DNA of 64,000 nt from Octadecabacter algicola (GTDB lineage: Bacteria > Pseudomonadota > Alphaproteobacteria > Rhodobacterales > Rhodobacteraceae), in NCBI RefSeq assembly GCF_021532625.1, contig NZ_JAKGAR010000002.1:186001-250000 (forward strand). Direction: 5' to 3'. This document shows, in pieces, positions 60,499 through 64,000 of this stretch. How positions within the stretch are numbered: the first letter of the stretch is position 1; every line of letters begins with the position of its first letter. The notes beneath the pieces were generated by a model. That model ran no database searches. It was given only the letters and a program-made list of their open reading frames with translations, and was not told the DNA's origin. Both the position numbers and the translations under genes were made by a program.

Positions 60499-61553
60499 TC
60501 CGTGTTGCCATCATTGGGGCGGGCATTGGGGCCGAGCATCTGGAAGGCTACCGTGCGCTACCGGATCGGTTCCAAGTGGTGACCCTGTGCGATCTTGATA
60601 CGGACCGCGCGACTGCTGCGCTGAACGGGGATGCGACCATCGAAGTGAGTGCTGATCTTGATGCGGTGATGGCGGATGAGCGTATCGATCTGATCGATGT
60701 CTGTCTGCCGCCGCACTTGCATTTTCGGGTGTCGATGCAGGCGTTGGAGGCGGGGAAACACGTGATCTGCGAAAAGCCGATTGTGCGATCGTTGCATGAG
60801 GCGGATCAGCTGGAAGCCGCGGCAAAGGCACAGGGGCGGCAGGTGTTTCCCGTGTTCCAATACCGGTACGGCAAAGCCATGGATCAACTGATGGCGCTGC
60901 GCAAAGCAGGGCTTGCGGGTAAGCCATATGTTGCAAGTGTCGAAACCCACTGGAACCGCGATGGTGAATACTATTCCATCCCGTGGCGCGGGACATGGGC
61001 GGGTGAATCTGGTGGATCATTGTTGGGCCATGCCATTCACGCCCATGACTTGATTTGTCACGTGATGGGCCCTGTGGCTGATGTGTTTGCCTTTGCCGAT
61101 ACCCGCGTAAACGACATCGAAACCGAAGACTGTGCATCCTTGTCGTTTCGTTTGAACAACGGAGCACTGGCGACGTCGTCTGTCACGTTGGGGGCAGGGG
61201 ATGACACAACGCGGCTGCGGTTCTGTTTTGATGGGCTGACCGCTGAAAGTGGGACTGCCCCATACACACCTGCGCAAGACGTTTGGACATTCACAGCGCG
61301 TGCGCCTGTCACACAAGACCAGATCGACGATGTCCTAGAGGGCGTGGCGCAAAACAGGCTTTCGGGGTTCGCTGGTTACCTTGAGGCAACAGCAAATGTG
61401 CTGGACTCTGGAGGTGACGATGGGGTTACCTTGGCAGATGGCCGCCGTTCGATCGAACTCGTGACGGCAATTTATACTTCGGCGCGAAATAGGGAGATGA
61501 TTTCGTTACCGCTTAAACCGGACTCGGAGTTTTATAAGGGGTGGATGCCTTAG
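60495..61553 (+). CDS. Gfo/Idh/MocA family oxidoreductase 3
   Basis: A 352-residue member with Rossmann motif IIGAGIGAEHLEGY, EKP motif ICEKPIVRSLHEAD (about 96) and the GGSLLGHAIHAHDLICHV active-site region. It overlaps the previous gene by four bases (ATGA). Together with genes 1 and 2 and the following ABC transporter it suggests uptake and stepwise oxidation of a sugar or polyol. The substrate cannot be told from sequence. Confidence 0.92.
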   Translation: MIRVAIIGAGIGAEHLEGYRALPDRFQVVTLCDLDTDRATAALNGDATIEVSADLDAVMADERIDLIDVCLPPHLHFRVSMQALEAGKHVICEKPIVRSLHEADQLEAAAKAQGRQVFPVFQYRYGKAMDQLMALRKAGLAGKPYVASVETHWNRDGEYYSIPWRGTWAGESGGSLLGHAIHAHDLICHVMGPVADVFAFADTRVNDIETEDCASLSFRLNNGALATSSVTLGAGDDTTRLRFCFDGLTAESGTAPYTPAQDVWTFTARAPVTQDQIDDVLEGVAQNRLSGFAGYLEATANVLDSGGDDGVTLADGRRSIELVTAIYTSARNREMISLPLKPDSEFYKGWMP

Positions 61554-61602
61554 CCATTCCAATATTTTCTAATCATTAAGGTAACTTGGAGGAGACCAAA
61601 CA

Positions 61603-62865
61603 ATGAAAAAGACACACCTGCTTACCACAGCGCTTGCTGCGGGTCTTGGTGTTGCTGCTGGCGCGGCGATGTCCCAAGAAATTCGGTTCATGTGCTATTC
61701 CGATGGCAATGAATGCGAAGTTTACGACGACCTGCTGACACGATTTGAAGCCGAGAACGACGGCGTTGATGTGATCGTCGATGTGGTTCCATATCAGGCT
61801 ATTCTCGAAAACCTGCCAGTGCAGCTTGCTGCGGGCACAGGTCCTGACCTTGCTAAGGTAACTGACCTTGGCGGCCTGAACGAGTTTTACCTCGATCTCA
61901 CACCATACGTAGACACTGGCTATTGGGATGCGTCCTTTGGAGAGACTTTGAACTGGTACCGCAATGGCGACCGTCAGGGTTATTACGGCATGCACTCTCA
62001 GTTGACGATCACGGGTCCGTTCGTGAACGCGACGCTGTTTGAACAAGCTGGCGTAGACATGCCGGGTGCTGGTGCATCTTGGGATGACTGGGCGACTGCA
62101 ACACGGGCAGTGACCGAAGCCACAGACGCTGATTTCCCAATGGCGATGGACCGTTCCGGTCACCGCGTTGCGGGCCCAGCTGTTTCCTATGGCGCAAAGT
62201 ACTTTGACGCAGACGGTAATGGTTCTTTTGAAGGCTTTGACGCCTTTGCAGAAGCATTCGTAGGCTGGAACGAAGACGGCACAATGGCGCGCGACGTTTG
62301 GGCAAGCCAAGGTGGGTCCACATACGCGGATGCCGCACAAGAATTCATCAACGGCGAAGTAGTCTTCTATTACTCCGGTTCTTGGCAGGTTGGTCGTATG
62401 GACGAACAAGTCGGTGATTTCTTTGACTGGCAGGTTGTCGGATCCCCTTGTGGTCCAGCTGGTGCATGTTCCGGCATGCCGGGCGGTGCTGGTGTTGTCG
62501 GCTTTGAACAGACAGAACACCCAGAAGTTGTTGCTGCGCTTATCGACTTCCTTGCTCAGGAAGAGATCTACGCTGAAGCTGCTGCACGCACAAAGAACCT
62601 GCCTGCGCACCTTGGCGTCGCCTCTGCTGGCGTTGAGTTCCAAGACGCAAGCCCAGCTGCACAAGCCGCGTTGAACGGGTTTGCAGGCGCATTGCCAGAC
62701 GTATCCCCAATCGCATTCGCGTATCAGGGCTATGCCGGCAACCGCGCAATGTTCGGCATCACTGTCGAACGTCTGAGCCAAGCGATTGTTGGCGAGTTGT
62801 CTGTTGGAGACGCGATGATGCGCGCTTCCTCAGACCTCGAAGCAGCAATGGCAGAAGCCGACTAA
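61603..62865 (+). CDS. ABC transporter sugar-binding protein
   Basis: A 420-residue extracellular solute-binding protein (family 1 type) with a signal peptide (MKKTHLLTTALAAGLGVAAGAAMS). The mature start QEIRFMCYSDGNECEVYDDLL and the block LPVQLAAGTGPDLAKVTDLGG are typical of sugar-binding proteins. Two nearby Cys (MCYSDGNEC) may form a disulfide. The GGAGGAG site lies nine bases before the ATG. It is followed by a strong hairpin before the permease. Confidence 0.94.
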   Translation: MKKTHLLTTALAAGLGVAAGAAMSQEIRFMCYSDGNECEVYDDLLTRFEAENDGVDVIVDVVPYQAILENLPVQLAAGTGPDLAKVTDLGGLNEFYLDLTPYVDTGYWDASFGETLNWYRNGDRQGYYGMHSQLTITGPFVNATLFEQAGVDMPGAGASWDDWATATRAVTEATDADFPMAMDRSGHRVAGPAVSYGAKYFDADGNGSFEGFDAFAEAFVGWNEDGTMARDVWASQGGSTYADAAQEFINGEVVFYYSGSWQVGRMDEQVGDFFDWQVVGSPCGPAGACSGMPGGAGVVGFEQTEHPEVVAALIDFLAQEEIYAEAAARTKNLPAHLGVASAGVEFQDASPAAQAALNGFAGALPDVSPIAFAYQGYAGNRAMFGITVERLSQAIVGELSVGDAMMRASSDLEAAMAEAD

Positions 62866-62876
62866 TCACACCACGG

Positions 62877-62910
62877 CCCGCGGCGTTTCATGCGCCGCGG
62901 GTTTTCTTTT
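62877..62910 (+). terminator. hairpin with U-tract between binding protein and permease
   Basis: CCCGCGGCG (62877-62885) and CGCCGCGGG (62893-62901) form a perfect 9-base-pair stem with a 7-base loop, followed by TTTTCTTTT. The next gene's start is 16 bases further on, so partial read-through would give more binding protein than permease. Confidence 0.9.
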
Positions 62911-62925
62911 GGGGGGGGCGGTGCC

Positions 62926-63894
62926 ATGTTGAAAATCCTGACACCAATGATGCGGATTATCGAAGTTCCGATGCTTGCGTTGCAGCGCAAGATTGGGATC
63001 AACCGGCTGGCGTGGGCTTTCCTACTGCCGAACCTCGTTCTTTTTGGGCTGTTCGCCTTCTTGCCCGTTATTCTAAACGTGTTTTACGCCATGACAGGCG
63101 GAGACAATGTTTTGCTGGCGGATCGTCCTGACGTGGGCGCGCGCAATTTTGCGCAGTTATTAGATTGTTCCAACCATTTTGACCCCAACAGTTGCCGCGA
63201 AGATAAGTTCTGGCGTGCCGTTTGGAACACGATCTGGTTCGTTGTTTTGCAGGTCGGGTTTATGGTGGGCTTTGCCTTGCTCACCGCTTTGATCTTGAAC
63301 CGCGACATCCGCGCGCGCGGGTTCTTTCGCTCGGTCTTTTTCTTTCCTGTTTTGTTGTCCCCTGTCGTTGTCGCGCTCGTCTGGAAATGGATTTTGCAGC
63401 GCGAGGGCGTGTTGAACGCCTTTCTTGATTGGACAGGTGCGGGCGGCATCAATTGGCTGGTCGATGCGCAGTGGGCGTTCGGGTGGTCTGTGTTTATTTC
63501 CGTCTGGGCGCATATGGGGTTTTATACATTGATCCTATTGGCAGGCCTGCAGGCGATCCCGCGTGATGTTTATGACGCCGCCTTGATGGATCGCGCATCG
63601 GCGTGGCGCACGTTCCGGCGGATCACGCTTCCGCTGTTGTCACCGACCATGTTGGTGGTGCTGATCCTTGCGCTGATCAAAGGCGTGCAAACGTTCGATG
63701 AAATCTACGCCTTTACGGGTGGTGGCCCAGGCACGGCGACGACGTTTATCATTCAATATATTTACGAACGCGGCTTTGCAGGTGCACCGCGTCTATTTGG
63801 GCTTGCGGCGGCGGCATCGTTGCTCGTGGCTGGCGTGTTGGTCGTTCTGACGCTTGTGCAATTGCGGATCAGTAAGGAGAACGCCGATGGCTAA
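62926..63894 (+). CDS. sugar ABC transporter permease
   Basis: A 322-residue inner-membrane permease of the MalF type with about six hydrophobic segments. The EAA-loop motif is visible near residue 215 (YDAALMDRASAWRTFRRITLPLLSPT). The ATG at 62926 with a G-rich ribosome site is chosen; an in-frame ATG at 62890 lies inside the terminator. Its stop overlaps the second permease start by eight bases. Confidence 0.93.
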   Translation: MLKILTPMMRIIEVPMLALQRKIGINRLAWAFLLPNLVLFGLFAFLPVILNVFYAMTGGDNVLLADRPDVGARNFAQLLDCSNHFDPNSCREDKFWRAVWNTIWFVVLQVGFMVGFALLTALILNRDIRARGFFRSVFFFPVLLSPVVVALVWKWILQREGVLNAFLDWTGAGGINWLVDAQWAFGWSVFISVWAHMGFYTLILLAGLQAIPRDVYDAALMDRASAWRTFRRITLPLLSPTMLVVLILALIKGVQTFDEIYAFTGGGPGTATTFIIQYIYERGFAGAPRLFGLAAAASLLVAGVLVVLTLVQLRISKENADG

Positions 63895-64000
63895 AGTTCT
63901 ATCATTCCTGACTGCGACGCGGGGCAAGGGCCGCCTTCATTGGACCGACTGGGTGTCCTACGGGTATTTGATTTTCGGTGTTTTCCTGATGTTCGGCCCC
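63887..64000 (+). CDS. second sugar ABC transporter permease (partial, right edge)
   Basis: The first 38 residues of a permease (MAKVLSFLTATRGKGRLHWTDW...) run off the window. It begins with a cytoplasmic basic segment and then a hydrophobic helix (YLIFGVFLMFGP). Position after the first permease, with AAGGAGA upstream and an eight-base overlap, indicates the MalG-type partner subunit. Confidence 0.85.
   Translation, partial: MAKVLSFLTATRGKGRLHWTDWVSYGYLIFGVFLMFGP

Noticed and set aside
61576-62781. 401-codon antisense frame opposite the sugar-binding protein
   Set aside because: The plus-strand gene has a signal peptide and family motifs; the antisense product looks random and rich in Cys and Arg.
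62890-62925. Upstream ATG for the first permease
   Set aside because: It lies inside the loop and stem of a terminator hairpin; the ATG at 62926 has a good ribosome site.
1-64000. tRNA, rRNA, CRISPR arrays, insertion sequences and phage genes
   Set aside because: I looked for cloverleaf-like segments, regular short repeats, transposase motifs and integrase motifs and saw none I could support.

Overview
The window is about 64 kb of a chromosome from an alphaproteobacterium, most likely Rhodobacteraceae (Roseobacter group). The evidence is the gene content: a glcDEF cluster, a MoxR/DUF58/DUF4159 cluster beside a DUF1285 gene, DUF1127 and zf-CHCC small proteins, a DUF1523 protein, a demethylation/one-carbon gene set, and an ALDH16-type fused aldehyde dehydrogenase. 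The DNA is moderately GC-rich, genes are dense and many overlap by four bases. I saw no rRNA, tRNA, CRISPR array, insertion sequence or phage module.

Layout. 1-8.6 kb holds housekeeping genes: a HIT protein, an ABC ATPase, a zinc-finger protein, DNA polymerase I, a LysE exporter, a DUF1127 protein, and a small heat-shock protein with an RpoH-type promoter and a probable ROSE RNA thermometer. It ends with a secreted trypsin-like protease. 8.6-13 kb is the glycolate oxidase cluster (glcD, glcE, a small membrane protein, glcF). 14-21 kb is the MoxR/DUF58/BatA-like membrane cluster, divergent from DUF1285 and a hydroxypyruvate isomerase. 22-27 kb has a VOC protein, a WYL regulator, and an ECF sigma factor coupled to a membrane-anchored von Willebrand A protein, then a gene-free structured stretch. 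27-34 kb has a lipoprotein, gabD, an arylformamidase-like hydrolase, a cupin/SDR-DoxX/DUF2269 operon and an L,D-transpeptidase.

34.4-42.9 kb is the most unusual part. It is a tightly overlapping 11-ORF operon that ends in a strong terminator. It encodes a coiled-coil protein, a predicted exported protein, a lipoprotein, several small membrane proteins, an unknown 373-residue protein preceded by a duplicated fragment of its own N-terminus, a large AAA ATPase, an inserted GIY-YIG nuclease gene, a DUF6638-like protein and a DUF1523 protein. It looks like a membrane-associated AAA machine with no assigned function.

43-48 kb has ALDH16 translationally coupled to deoC, an AraC regulator and rpe. 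48.2-50 kb is a two-component system led by a 42-codon ORF and three helically phased direct repeats. 50-58 kb has a uronate-dehydrogenase-like SDR with an odd tail, a non-pyrrolysine MttB homologue, a LysR regulator, a dimethylglycine-dehydrogenase-like flavoprotein, kynureninase and a hydrolase. 58.4-64 kb is a sugar or polyol uptake and oxidation operon with three Gfo/Idh/MocA dehydrogenases and an ABC transporter, running off the right edge.

Family names come from reading the translated sequence and from memory; no database search was possible.
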